In this document: positions 33,801-43,324 of the stretch, piece after piece | How positions within the stretch are numbered: position 1 is the stretch's first letter | Layout: each line of letters starts with the position of its first letter | NCBI RefSeq assembly: GCF_963678635.1 | Contig: NC_087068.1 | Span: 38,899,649-38,963,648, forward strand | DNA: 64,000 nt | Direction of reading: 5' to 3' | From: Symsagittifera roscoffensis | Taxonomy: Eukaryota; Xenacoelomorpha; Acoela; Convolutidae | Notes under the pieces: generated by a model | Seen by the model: the letters and a program-made list of their open reading frames with translations, nothing else | Database searches by the model: none | Told to the model about the DNA's origin: nothing | Translations under genes and position numbers: made by a program

Positions 33801-35369
33801 AGGTAGGATTATTTCTCACCGTCTCCACCTTCTCCAGCACAGACTCCAAATCAAAGTAAACCGCGAATGGGCTATAGCTTCGAGCACCGATGTTTTTGAA
33901 GCCTACGCTGCTCTTGCCAACATTTGGCATGGTAACGATTGCTGGTTCGTTCCCCATGCAGATTAACTGGTGGCGCTCAAGTCGTTCCTCAGATGAACAC
34001 CGGTGGAAGCAATTTCGGCACAGCATGTTTCTCGATCTCAGTTTTCTTTTTTGCATTTTGCTCACTAGCTTGTTCAGGTCTTTTATCACGACGTAGTGAT
34101 GCGTGCCCATATCGTTTAGAAGCAGCAAATCCACAACAAAATTAGTCTGATATTTTGACACTCTCACGGGTAGAAGAGTCTTTTCATTGTACCTAGAGAA
34201 AAATTTTGAATGATATTTTTATACTAATTTTTAATGTCATCATAAAAATAATTCTTCAACGAATGTGCAGCCAACCATTTGTTCTGATGTGCTTAGATAC
34301 AGCTTCACACCAATAAAAAAAAAGATTTGATTAAAACTTCAACTAACCTGAACACATTCACTTGCACTTTATTCAAAATTTCGAAGCGTGCAATAGCCGG
34401 TAGTCCCATTGGGTACACAAAATCACCAGTTGGCTCGTGCGCTCTTGAGTTTCTGCGATAATCATAGAAGCTCGCTTTCTCCTCCTCTCTACTCTGCATC
34501 GTACGAAGAGTGATCGGGATATTGTTCTGCCGATGATACTCAGCAACGAAGCAGTACTCAAAGCATCGATCGTCTTCATAATTGCGAATATTCAACAAGA
34601 AGCGTTTGAGTTTCAGTAGATCGGCTGGTAGTGGTAAGTACGATGAACCCCTGATCGGTGCAGACTTCACCATTTTTAGGACAATCTTATCAATCCTGCG
34701 GATTCTCCAGCCACTACCATGAGACGCATATTGATGGACAGTAGACAATATTTGGTCTACGCAATCATAGAATTGGTCCTGGGTCCATCCTTGAACGTCT
34801 ACAGCAAGCATTTTGCAATTGGCGAAGATGGTTATTACTTCTTCTGTGCCATCTGCCTTCTCTTTTTCAAGAGTTACTTCTGCCGACAATTGAGCTTTCT
34901 GAGGCTCATACATAGTATTTTGAAGTATCAGCTCTTCGATTTCGTCTCTCTTGGTCACGAACAGCGCTAGTAGGTCCACTTCCGTTTCCATCGGCACTAT
35001 ATCGTATGCCCTGACTGCTCCATCAAAAGCTGTCTCAGGCTGTATAGAAGTGAGGATTTCTCGGCTCACATCCCATGCTGGCAGACCGTGTTCGTTTAGC
35101 ATATGCGCAGCATATGCGCGATCATTTTGGAACACATTCATGTCGTAGAGACAAATTCTTCTTTCTTCCGTTTCATCGATTGTTTTGTGACGCTCCACGA
35201 CATGTTCCCAAATGACGCGAAGTGACTTATCCTCTAGTTCACAGTGACCACAGATGTAGTCGGTTTTCACAGGATCAATCTTGTGAACAGCCATTAGATG
35301 TTTTTTGAGGCTTCGCCGGTCACTCAGTTTTTTTTGGCAGAGATTACAGGGTACGACTTTTGTAGACAT
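30858..35369 (-). pseudogene. Protein-primed DNA polymerase B of Polinton, three exons, one frameshift
   Basis: Exon 1 (35369-34348) encodes zinc-finger-like C-x2-C and H-x4-H pairs, then the family block GSSYLPLP. A 155-nt GT-AG intron follows. Exon 2 (34192-31661) carries the exonuclease region (AVYFDLES), CCHC/HNH-like cysteines, the polymerase palm DANNLYGGIM (motif A) and YSDTDSFLYEI (motif C). A second, 177-nt intron precedes exon 3 (31483-30858), which holds a conserved C-terminal block (LSAFDNKRYIHADR) and an acidic tail. A one-base shift near 32305 splits exon 2 in the palm. The family replicates linear genomes from a terminal protein. Confidence 0.8.
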
Positions 35370-36890
35370 TGCGAGGTGGTTGTTTTTTGAGAATTTTGAT
35401 ATTTCGGAGAGCTAGGTTCAAATAAAGCAGATACTGGTTTACAAGTCAAAAGAGATCAAGTGATTTTCCGTTTGTTTTACGACTGCTATTAAATCTGTTT
35501 AGATTTTCAAACTTTTTTTTATCATTTGCTTAATTGCCAAACAAGGAATGGTTTCCTAAGGTGGAGCTTAGATTAATAAAATCGAGAGGGTGCGCCCAAA
35601 ATACTCTCAGATACATCAAAGGAAACAACTTCGGCTCATTAGATAAACCTATAAAATAGTCTCATAAATCAACCAAATTTTCTGAATTAACCACAAAGTT
35701 CCTAAACAAGTTGTGTAGCTTCAAACAATTCATCGGCACTCAATTCAAAAAGACCTCACCCGAGTAGGCCTAAGCCAGCAGAGTGAAATGAAAGCCTTAC
35801 ACCGAATGTAGCCAATCATCAATTGAGCTGTCAAAGAAGTGATAAAGCTTCATATCATGATTTTTTTTAAAATTAAATAATGGGAATTTTTCATGTCAAA
35901 CTTCTGAAAATCGAAAAAATCAAACAGGTCAATTTATTCTTTTTTGATTTTTTCTTGTTTTTATTAAATTCATTCTGCGTATATGTTCACTGATTCAGGT
36001 ATCTGTTGGGTCCTTTGCAGTGTTTCAACTTTTACTTTTAGATGGTTTCCACTGCAGAGGGGTGAGGAGCATTGGCTCAGTGGATATGCAGTCCGTTCAG
36101 AAACCACCAAATATCTTTTGAAACGTGGCCGCCTAGACTCGAAAACGGCGGCAACGCCTTGTTTTCGACCCCGCTGAGTCTAAAAAAATTGGTTTCATCC
36201 ATTTCTGAGCACGGCTTCATAGTGAACGACACTTAGCCAACGATGAATTTTAATGAATTTCGATTTTCTCAAAAATAACATTTCAAAAATAACATAGCAA
36301 CAGTATGAGATAAAGTTGCAGTTCACGAAATCAATTTTTGGCAATTTTTAGACAAAAAACAAAAACGAAATTTTGCATACTTTTTCTGGTTTGGGTTTTG
36401 AACAGATATAACATGTTAGGTGTTGCATATACAGGCAAACTTTCATTAGCTAAGTTGATCACCTACTACTGGTCGAAACCAGAGGATAATTTTTAATACC
36501 ACTGTTTGTTTCAAACAAAATTTTGAAACTCTTGATTTTTTTTTTCAAAAACAAAAAAAAATTTAAAATATGTTTCTTTTTGTTTAGTTTTATTCTTTCA
36601 AAGATTTCTGAAAAAAAAGTTAGAGAGCAAACATTAAATTAGAAAAATCATAAGCAAAACGTAAGCAAAGATTCAGCCACAATAAAAAAAAAACTTATCA
36701 AACTAAATAATAAACCCCCAAACTGGTGCACTCTCGGTGGAAACAAAGTTTTTTTTTTGAGTTTTCAGAGATCTCTAAATTGCAGTTTGCGTTTTTTCGG
36801 CGCATAGCAAGCATTGATAGGCGGCGTCTCAGCTACTAACTTTGGTGCAGTGGGACTTTGACTGCCGGAAGAAGAAGAAGCAGAAAAAGT
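35370..36890. other. Gene-free part of the Polinton region
   Basis: AT-rich, no ORF with family features. It contains the SINE-like unit at 36060-36180. Nothing else is recognised. Confidence 0.55.
36060..36180 (+). repeat. tRNA-derived SINE-like unit
   Basis: TGGCTCAGTGG (36073-36083) is a perfect RNA polymerase III A-box (TGGCNNAGTGG). GTTTTCGACCCC (36161-36172) approximates a B-box (GGTTCGANTCC). The spacing of about 85 bases is larger than in a tRNA, and the sequence between does not fold as one, so this is a SINE head or tRNA-derived relic rather than a working tRNA. Its G+C content stands out from the surroundings. Confidence 0.55.
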
Positions 36891-37436
36891 TTACTGCTGC
36901 TGTTGTTCAGTGATTGGAAAAATATCCGGTTTTATTGGGGTTTTGGGCGTCTGCTGGTCCTCATCTTTTTTCTCTGTTGAATCTGGTGATTCAATCGACT
37001 CAATGTTCCAGTAACTTTCTCGCTCTGCTAAATCTCTAATGGATCCTTCCTGATTTTCGTAAAAGGGAATCGATTGGCAATCGTAGTTAAACAGTATTTT
37101 TCTCGGTGAACTACCAAGGCAAGTAGGGTCTTGAATATCTGTGCGCTTCAGCGCAGGATACGATTCAGTCACACAACAGCTCTCGTAGATCTGTTTTCTG
37201 CTTTGTATGAGGATACCAATTTGATCTAGCAAATAATGGGGTAACATCATATGGTTTTTAGTGACCCATTCATCGAATTCTCGGCTTCCTGGATCAAGAT
37301 CGTTCAAAGCACTTGCTTTTCGATGACGCATTTTCCGTTCCTGTTGAACCACTACGATAGAATCTCTGGTATAAGTTTGGTACAATATAGCTCTTTCAAG
37401 AGAATTAATTGAAATAATTTGCAGTGGAGTTGCCAT
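36891..37436 (-). CDS. Unassigned Polinton-region ORF, 181 codons
   Basis: ATG at 37436 on the minus strand, intact to TAA. The product is hydrophilic, with an N-terminal half of mixed helix (RKASALNDLDPGSREFDEWV), a Cys pair (CCVTESYPALKR), and a Thr/Pro/Gln-rich tail ending in QQQQ. There is no signal peptide or membrane segment. Its place between polymerase and structural genes suggests an element gene; the function is unknown. Confidence 0.5.
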   Translation of the reverse strand: MATPLQIISINSLERAILYQTYTRDSIVVVQQERKMRHRKASALNDLDPGSREFDEWVTKNHMMLPHYLLDQIGILIQSRKQIYESCCVTESYPALKRTDIQDPTCLGSSPRKILFNYDCQSIPFYENQEGSIRDLAERESYWNIESIESPDSTEKKDEDQQTPKTPIKPDIFPITEQQQQ

Positions 37437-37927
37437 CGTTGAAAATTTTGTTTTGTTTGATTTTGAGAGATTGAATAAAAATAGTGAGTTGATTTAGCTT
37501 GACGTACCACTTTTAGTTTTTTATTGCTGGTGGTCTAAGTTTTAGCCAATTACCATAAATCGGGTTTTTTAATTAAAGTAGAAATGTGAACGCTTTGAAA
37601 ATCTATACTTCAAAGAAACAGCATGGCGCCTTTTTATGATACCCTAAGAAAAAAATGACAGAAGTTTTACACTTCAAAGAGATAACAGGCATGCCGCCAG
37701 GGTAAAACCGTTGAGATTTATGAGCTAAAACGGGAATTTGCCAGACAGATTTGACATGTATAACTTAAACTCATAAATTTCCAACTGCAAACTAATTAAA
37801 ATCTCCAATGAAGCTTAAGGAATACCGTAAAAGAAATCGCCCGAGTTAAGCTATTCACCGGCTAGGTAAATCATTCTTAAATTGTCTCTTGACTGATACG
37901 GTTGAATAAAATTACCGCTACCCAACT
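37437..37927. other. Divergent intergenic region
   Basis: Separates the minus-strand 181-codon ORF from the plus-strand ORFs, so it should contain promoters for both directions. It is AT-rich; no clear TATA box was chosen. Nothing else is seen. Confidence 0.4.
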
Positions 37928-38332
37928 ATGTACACGCTTGAAAGTGATACTAACTTTTTTGATGACTTTCGTGATATTTCTTCAGGAGAAAAACGTATAG
38001 ACAGAGTTGGAACAAAAACATTTGAAAAAACAGGTACCTATATTACACTAAAAGTGTATAAGAAAACTGACAAAGAAGTGTTCAAAATGTATCAAGCAGT
38101 TACTTTGACGACGAAAGAATTTGATAGCTTAGCAGATAATTATTCAAAAGTAAAAAAAATGATCAAAGCACCAACTGGTGAAAAGATTTCAACTTCCACA
38201 ACAGGAAACGATAAACCTCAAAAACGACGATATAAATCAAAACGATCGGTTTACTCCAAAAAAGACTGTAATAGTGAAAACGGAGAGGATGATGAAGAAG
38301 ATTATTCCAACAAAAAAAGTCGAGTGGCTTGA
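37928..38332 (+). CDS. Small basic ORF, possible PC4-like DNA-binding protein
   Basis: 134 codons from an ATG. Residues about 20-75 (GTYITLKVYKKTDKEVFKMY followed by VTLTTKEFDSL) show the alternation of strands with a final helix seen in PC4-type single-stranded-DNA-binding domains (a G-x-x-I-x-L-R-x-Y strand and an L-x-x-x-E-F/W-x-x-L helix). The tail is Lys/Arg-rich with an acidic patch (GEDDEEDYSNKKSR). It lies 4 bases upstream of the next ORF on the same strand. The assignment is tentative. Confidence 0.4.
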   Translation: MYTLESDTNFFDDFRDISSGEKRIDRVGTKTFEKTGTYITLKVYKKTDKEVFKMYQAVTLTTKEFDSLADNYSKVKKMIKAPTGEKISTSTTGNDKPQKRRYKSKRSVYSKKDCNSENGEDDEEDYSNKKSRVA

Positions 38333-38375
38333 GTAAGTGGAAAAAAAAATCCAGTTTCATTTATTAATTATCAGA

Positions 38376-38702
38376 ATGGTTGAAGCAATGTATGAACAAT
38401 CGCCGGAATACTTTAAACAATTTCGGAAAAACTTCAAATTTTTTTTTCTGAACAATGAACCCGACGTCTCTGACCTTCCTTCTAATACGAATTTTGCATT
38501 TGCAGTCCATTCAAATCAGAACGAATTTTGTTCCCAATCTCCTGCCAATGGTCAGCCACATTACCACGTTCTTATCGAAGTTACAAAAGAATGCACTGAA
38601 GCAGTTAACAAGATGACCTTAAAATCTTTTATTGTGCCTTGCCTCCTTTCATCCTTTAAATTTTTGATTATGCGGTGCAGCAAATATCATCAGGACCACT
38701 GA
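38376..38702 (+). CDS. Polinton-region ORF with H-x-H motif, probably truncated
   Basis: I prefer the ATG at 38376 (MVEAMYEQSPEYFKQF). The product contains FKFFFLNNEP followed about 45 residues later by QPHYHVLIEV, then SKYHQDH. A hydrophobic strand with N-N, a His-hydrophobic-His strand and a later Tyr/Lys motif is the order in HUH (Rep-type) replication endonucleases. The spacing is plausible, but the match rests on short motifs. Sense appears to continue after the stop in other frames to about 38999, so the ORF may be the broken front of a longer protein. Confidence 0.4.
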   Translation: MVEAMYEQSPEYFKQFRKNFKFFFLNNEPDVSDLPSNTNFAFAVHSNQNEFCSQSPANGQPHYHVLIEVTKECTEAVNKMTLKSFIVPCLLSSFKFLIMRCSKYHQDH

Positions 38703-39118
38703 TGGAAAAAATAAAATTGGCTGTTAACTACAATTCGACTAACAACCTTGACACCGCCGGAGTTTCTTTGCGAAAACGATTGCCATAGATTTGCTTTGCA
38801 TCACAGACTCGATCCATTCAAACTCAAACTGATCTAATTACTAATGTAACCATTGAACGTTTTATTCGAATTTTGAATGGGGATAATGCTGCCGAATTTT
38901 CAAAAATCATTGATATTAATTTGAGTGGGTATGGTCGATTAGAGATTGATTCAAATACTTTGTTTGTTAAATTTATAATGGAGAAGAAATACAATTTTTG
39001 AAAAAAAATTTTCTGAGATAATTCCAGCGGTATGTGTTCTAGCAACCATAAAACCTGTTTTTTTTTTTAAAAAAAATCAATTAAAAAATCATTAAAGAAA
39101 TGCAACAGTATCACAAAG
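38703..39118 (+). other. Broken coding sense after the H-x-H ORF
   Basis: From about 38812 a frame without an ATG reads sensibly to the TGA at 38998-39000 (VTIERFIRILNGDNAAEFSK). It probably is a degraded C-terminal part of the preceding protein. The rest is A/T runs. Confidence 0.35.
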
Positions 39119-39556
39119 TTATAACATCATATGTTTAGCAAAACGCATCATGTCATGATCGTTAACCTTGAAACCTATAGGAAATTTAGAAGAAATTATA
39201 ACATGAGCAACATAAATACAATAAAGTCCACACAAGACCGAGTTAGCTGATTGGATTTGCTTATTCATCAGTATTTGGTTTCCCTCATGGATAGAACGTC
39301 TCATATTTTTGTATACATGTGGATAGTTGTGTAGGCTTCGTCCAAGAGGATCTGCGAAAAAGATTTGACCACCAGCTTGAGCAAACAGTAACCAATGAGT
39401 TCCTGGCTGGTCTGAGTTTGATGCGTTGACTATCATGAAAGTATTGTCACGTTTCAATATTGTATTAAATGCTAAGTTAGCAGGAAAAATGCCACGAAAT
39501 CGATGTTTCAAATGTTTGCATCGGTTAATAAGCTCAATAACCTGCAAATTGTCCAT
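39119..39556 (-). CDS. Adenain-type cysteine protease of Polinton
   Basis: The first ATG in this minus-strand frame is at 39556. The product of about 145 residues carries GTHWLLFAQ (catalytic His with the preceding G-T), FADPLGRSLH (acidic residue of the triad and the conserved D-P-L-G turn), and SVLCGLYCIYVAH (oxyanion and catalytic Cys in the C-G-x-Y-C context). This is the C5-like protease that matures capsid proteins in Polintons and adenoviruses. The frame is intact. It follows the capsid gene directly, as in other members of the family. Confidence 0.8.
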   Translation of the reverse strand: MDNLQVIELINRCKHLKHRFRGIFPANLAFNTILKRDNTFMIVNASNSDQPGTHWLLFAQAGGQIFFADPLGRSLHNYPHVYKNMRRSIHEGNQILMNKQIQSANSVLCGLYCIYVAHVIISSKFPIGFKVNDHDMMRFAKHMML

Positions 39557-39567
39557 TTTTCCCCGAT

Positions 39568-40887
39568 TCAATTCATTAGAGTGTTTTTAGCTATTTTTCT
39601 ATCGGAACGCACGTAAACTGTTGATGCATGCTCTCCCATGAAAAGTAACTCTACATTTTCCCCCAGCGGTGCATCAAACTTCAGTTCTACTGAAATGGTG
39701 CAATTGGTCAATTCAGGATGAATAAAGTCGTGTGAAGCCTCCTGAGTAGATGTGAGATCAAATGCCATAATATAATGATTGTGATAATTAGCCAAACTGA
39801 TTCCATGACTATTGTTAAAAACAAAGTCTAGAGCTTCCAATGTGTTATAGTATATTCTTTTGTTATCAGTCGTTGACACAGGAGTTCCTGCAATGGGTAG
39901 GCCGTTTCGGTAAACAATGATTTCATTCAGCTGAAACTTTTGATAATGAAACGGGTTTGTTCGGTAAGTACCCAGGTATACTGTATTCGAGCTCATTGCC
40001 AAAATCATTCGACGAAATGGCTCTTTGGCAAAAACGTCTTCTTGTCGCCAACTTTGCACACCAGTTGTGGCCAAAAAAGTTCTTGGTAAAACTTCAATAT
40101 AATTGTATATTGCAGGTGTTTTCAACAGAGTTTTTTCTATCGATGATAACACAAAATCTGTTACTGTCATTTTGCGCACATATAGGTTAGCATCAGTGAT
40201 TTGGACTTGGTAATGTTTAGTAGCGTGCTCAGACATAATAACAAAGTCATTAGGAGATCGTCTCAGAGAAAGTCTTATTGTAACACCGCTGATAAGATGT
40301 TTGTCGCATGATAAAAAATCACAGGCAATTTTACCAAATAATCGGAATTCGCTTGATGCTGCTACGATTCGCTTACGTTCAGCGACATCTTCAGCTCGCC
40401 CATTAGCACCATCAATACCTGATGGATTATCTTCATAATAATAGCCTTGACAAGCAAGCCACGTTTTCTTTGCATCAATACCGTGAGAAAATTCTGTCTC
40501 AATGAAACTCTTATGGGCAAAATTGGCATTAGTTGTTGAAATTTTTTCTCCATTCAGGGACATGGTGCATTCAGAAAATAAATATGAAAGGGGATTATTA
40601 ACCAAATATGGTGCGTTCTCGTTGCCCCTACCTCTGTGGCGTGAGTTCGCAGTACATTACCATTATTTTCAACAATGCGTGCAACAATCTCCAAGCGAGT
40701 TCGTTGAAGATCAATAAAGTTGTTTTCTATCTCCTAAAACTTCAAATTCGAGCATGGGACCATCAGGTGAATAAGATGGACCAATTTTTTGAGTGAATGC
40801 ATTTTCAAATGTAACGAGTAGAGGAGGTTTTTCAAATAAATCTAATGAGCTGTGAGTTGCTTCAGTTGGTAATAAATTAGAAATCAT
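39568..40887 (-). pseudogene. Major capsid protein (double jelly-roll) of Polinton, frameshifted
   Basis: The main frame (40605 down to 39568) matches the conserved C-terminal two thirds of Polinton capsid proteins: ITDANLYVRKMTVTDFVLSS, a GTYRTNPFHYQKFQLNEI block, and YHNHYIMAFDLT followed by ELKFDAPL. The N-terminal part starts at an ATG at 40887 and needs two frame changes, near 40720 and near 40615, to reach the main frame. The family forms trimers that tile the icosahedral shell. The double break shows this copy is no longer able to make the full protein. Confidence 0.75.
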
Positions 40888-41453
40888 TTCGTACTTTGGT
40901 GAAAAAATTGGAGCGACTTCTCAGTGGAGTTCGTTTCTTAGGAATGAGAGTTTTTCTTTTTCTTGTTGTTGTTGATGTTGTTGTTGNNNNNNNNNNNNNN
41001 NNNNNNNNNNNNNNNNNNNNNNNNNNNNNNNNNNNNNNNNNNNNNNNNNNNNNNNNNNNNNNNNNNNNNNNNNNNNNNNNNNNNNNNNNNNNNNNNNNNN
41101 NNNNNNNNNNNNNNNNNNNNNNNNNNNNNNNNNNNNNNNNNNNNNNNNNNNNNNNNNNNNNNNNNNNNNNNNNNNNNNNNNNNNNNAAAACAAGCTGCGA
41201 ATCAGGGTCGGTACTAAGATTTAAATATATATAACGTTGATTGTTTTTTTGAACAAAATAACAAAATAACAAAGATTGTTTTTTTTAAACAAAATAACAT
41301 CGATTTCACTTCAGATTTCAAAGCTTTTGGAGTAATTAAAATGAAACTAATTTTAATATTATTTTTTCAATTCATCAAATAGTTCCGAAAATGGTTATGT
41401 TTGTTATCGTTACTAAAATTAACATCATCTCCGAAAAATATTAAGGCTATAAC
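40888..41453. other. Microsatellite edge and 200-N assembly gap
   Basis: A (GTT)n-type microsatellite (40966-40986) runs into 200 N (40987-41186). Beyond the gap the sequence is AT-rich with repeated CAAAATAACA words at 41255-41300. The frames drawn through the N are not real genes. The right end of the Polinton may be hidden in the gap. Confidence 0.8.
40987..41186. other. Assembly gap (N run)
   Basis: Exactly 200 N, the size commonly used for a gap of unknown length. It is adjacent to a GTT microsatellite, a usual cause of assembly breaks. Confidence 0.98.
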
Positions 41454-41578
41454 CTGCATAAATATGCCAGTAAAACAATTTCGTTGCTCAGAAACCCAGT
41501 ATTGTCTGTCTGAGCAAAACCCACTAAAGTTGTTAGGTAACATACACGCACCAAATCTCAAATAAATGGTAAGTCGTG
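41454..41578 (-). CDS. Candidate exon of the C-type-lectin gene, left of the LTR element
   Basis: On the minus strand a good acceptor (TTTTTTTTCCAACAG) precedes 41578 and a donor (GTTATAG) follows 41454. The open frame between reads RFGACMLPNNFSGFCSDRQY and WVSEQRNCFTGIF, with the C...C spacing and W of the last part of a C-type lectin domain. It would join the exon at 61230-60577 across the LTR element. However, the phases do not fit directly, so a further exon would be required between them, or this is coincidence. Confidence 0.3.
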
Positions 41579-41677
41579 CTGTTGGAAAAAAAAGAAGTAA
41601 CATTTTTTACTTGAGCAGTTGCTGGTTGCCTCTTTACCCCGTTTAATCAATACTTTCCGCTTTTGCCAACAGTCTAG

Positions 41678-42071
41678 TGGAACCTGATCTAAACTATATT
41701 TTATGATTGGATAAATTAAATGTTTTACCAATGTAAAGTATTTAATATTAACCAATCACGATCCATCTAACTAACAACCCACTTATTTGTAAGTGCTGAA
41801 GTTACTTGTAATTTCAGCACCAGAGAGATTTGAATTTAACTTAGAAATTAGTTGGACTCTCCCGAGCACTTCAGCAGCCGCAATAAACCAGTATACCCTA
41901 GATCTATTGAGCCTAGCAGAGACTAGTTAAACAACCTGAGACTAGATAGTATAAGAGTAAGATTAGGATCGGTATTAGACTAAGAAGTTGCACGAATCTA
42001 TCCGGCCGAAAATAAGATAGCGTGACGAGCAGACGGTGTACCCTATCCGAAATTACTCTATGAGTTAACCA
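41678..42071 (+). repeat. 5' LTR
   Basis: Begins TGGAACCTGATC and ends GAGTTAACCA. It contains a polyadenylation signal AATAAA at 41882-41887 and an 8-bp stem (GTGCTGAA at 41793-41800 with TTCAGCAC at 41813-41820). The AT-rich first 90 bases carry all four differences from the 3' LTR. The promoter should lie upstream of the polyadenylation signal, but no convincing TATA box was picked. Confidence 0.92.
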
Positions 42072-42157
42072 CTTCGGTCCCAACTCATCTCGAACAAGAC
42101 CTTAATAGCTTAGAATTAACCAAAATAGATTAGAAATTAGACAAAAACATTTACAAA

Positions 42158-42391
42158 ATGTTATACGACAATAATTTAATCGAAATGTCTCTACGACTCA
42201 ATAGATCAGAGCCAATATTCCGAACCATAACAGAACTACCCGGAATTGGAAGAAGACCTCGAACCAGAGACGACATACGACAAAGTAGAAACTTGCCATA
42301 TAGTTATATGATAGTTCGGCAAAAGCCAGAACAAACTTTTATATTTAGAATACTACTAGCAATGAATTTAGATTTTCATTTGCAAACATAA
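42158..42391 (+). CDS. Small leader ORF, 77 codons
   Basis: The first ATG after the 5' LTR opens a 77-codon frame that is basic in its middle (GRRPRTRDD). No family is recognised. It could be an upstream regulatory ORF or could donate its start codon to a spliced mRNA, as the leader does in some envelope-bearing elements; no direct evidence supports either. Confidence 0.35.
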   Translation: MLYDNNLIEMSLRLNRSEPIFRTITELPGIGRRPRTRDDIRQSRNLPYSYMIVRQKPEQTFIFRILLAMNLDFHLQT

Positions 42392-42722
42392 AACCTTGAA
42401 GTTAATCTTCAAAATCATTTCAGGCGCTAAACAAAATTATTAATATACAATAACGATTGATAAAAAGATCTAAGATCGTTTTCTTAAAATTCTGCAGTAA
42501 TATACAAAACATGTTTGAAAAATATTTATTGAAAAATAAAAAATAAAAATTAGTAGCATGACAATAAATGGTTAATAATCATAAATCATCCTGTTGTTCC
42601 AGCTCCATCATCTAAAACATAACAGCAATCATAAACCCACTAATATCATCAAAACACTAAATCTTTCCTTTACACACATTTAAAATTTTATTAAAACTTA
42701 AATTCACTTAATTTTAAAACCA

Positions 42723-42807
42723 GATCATCAAGGCTTATCCTTGGATCTTAAATCATTTTCTACTTAATTAAATTTCAAATTTGATCATCAAGGCTTATCC
42801 TTGGATC
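42723..42807 (+). repeat. Exact 25-nt direct repeat with hairpin potential
   Basis: The 25 bases at 42723-42747 recur exactly at 42783-42807, period 60. Each copy contains CAAGG-CTTAT-CCTTG, a small stem with a five-base loop. Paired small hairpins in a retroelement leader are typical of packaging or dimerisation sites; the role here is inference. Confidence 0.85.
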
Positions 42808-43324
42808 AAACAGAACAACTTTGTTCTCCCCCACCCACTTAATTAGTGTCTAACGACCTCAAACGTCGATTCACTACCCAACCCTTTCTAAAGACCTAAG
42901 ACTAATAGAAATTTTTAAACAAAACTAATCATTCAAATTAGGATAAACAGTGAAGAACTTCGGTTATTCATCCTTCACTTGACCCCCCCTCTTAACAGAC
43001 CCAGGATAAATCTTAGACTTAGTAAGTTTAAAATAGTATCTAACGAACTACTCGCGTTCTAATTATACCTGAACCTTGTGGATCGATTTACTATTCTCCA
43101 ACCCTTGAACACAATCACTACCCCTAAGTAAGATTAAGTAAGTTAACACCTTAACTTATACTAGCCACGAGAAAGTAAAAAATCATTCTTCGGAATCGAT
43201 ATACTTTTCTCTCCAACCCTGAACAAATAGACCCAGGTTAAGCTAACCAAAAAATCGTAAGAACAAACAGTTTAAGAAAATAGAAATCATTTAACAACCT
43301 TTTGCATCCGTCATCCTAAACCTT

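Larger units (their letters stand above)
30858..40887 (-). mobile_element. Decayed Polinton/Maverick (virus-like DNA transposon)
   Basis: Three hallmark genes are present on the minus strand: protein-primed family-B DNA polymerase, adenain-type cysteine protease and double-jelly-roll major capsid protein. Three more ORFs in between are unassigned. No retroviral-like integrase and no FtsK/HerA-type packaging ATPase were found, and polymerase and capsid genes both contain frameshifts, so this copy is incomplete. Terminal inverted repeats were not found; the right end may lie in the 200-N gap. It probably sits in an intron of the channel gene. Confidence 0.7.
42072..43324 (+). other. Long 5' leader of the LTR element
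   Basis: 1.25 kb between LTR and the first sizeable ORF. It begins CTTCGGTCCCAACTC, which does not start with the TGG expected of a primer site for a tRNA 3' end. It holds a 77-codon ORF, a 25-nt exact direct repeat (42723-42747 and 42783-42807) with hairpin potential, a further stem GTGAAG/CTTCAC near 42950-42980, and GTAAGT-like donor sequences near 43137. A packaging signal and splice donor are expected in such leaders. Confidence 0.6.

Noticed and set aside
36073-36172. Working tRNA gene
   Set aside because: A-box is perfect, but the B-box is imperfect, the box spacing is too long and no cloverleaf could be drawn.
40877-41272. Open frames drawn through the 200-N gap on both strands
   Set aside because: They are translations of N and of a GTT/CAA microsatellite; there is no evidence of coding.
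41678-42071. Idea that the LTR copies are a recent tandem host duplication
   Set aside because: The 394-bp units flank a complete gag-pol-env set, contain AATAAA and sit at both ends in the same orientation, as LTRs do.
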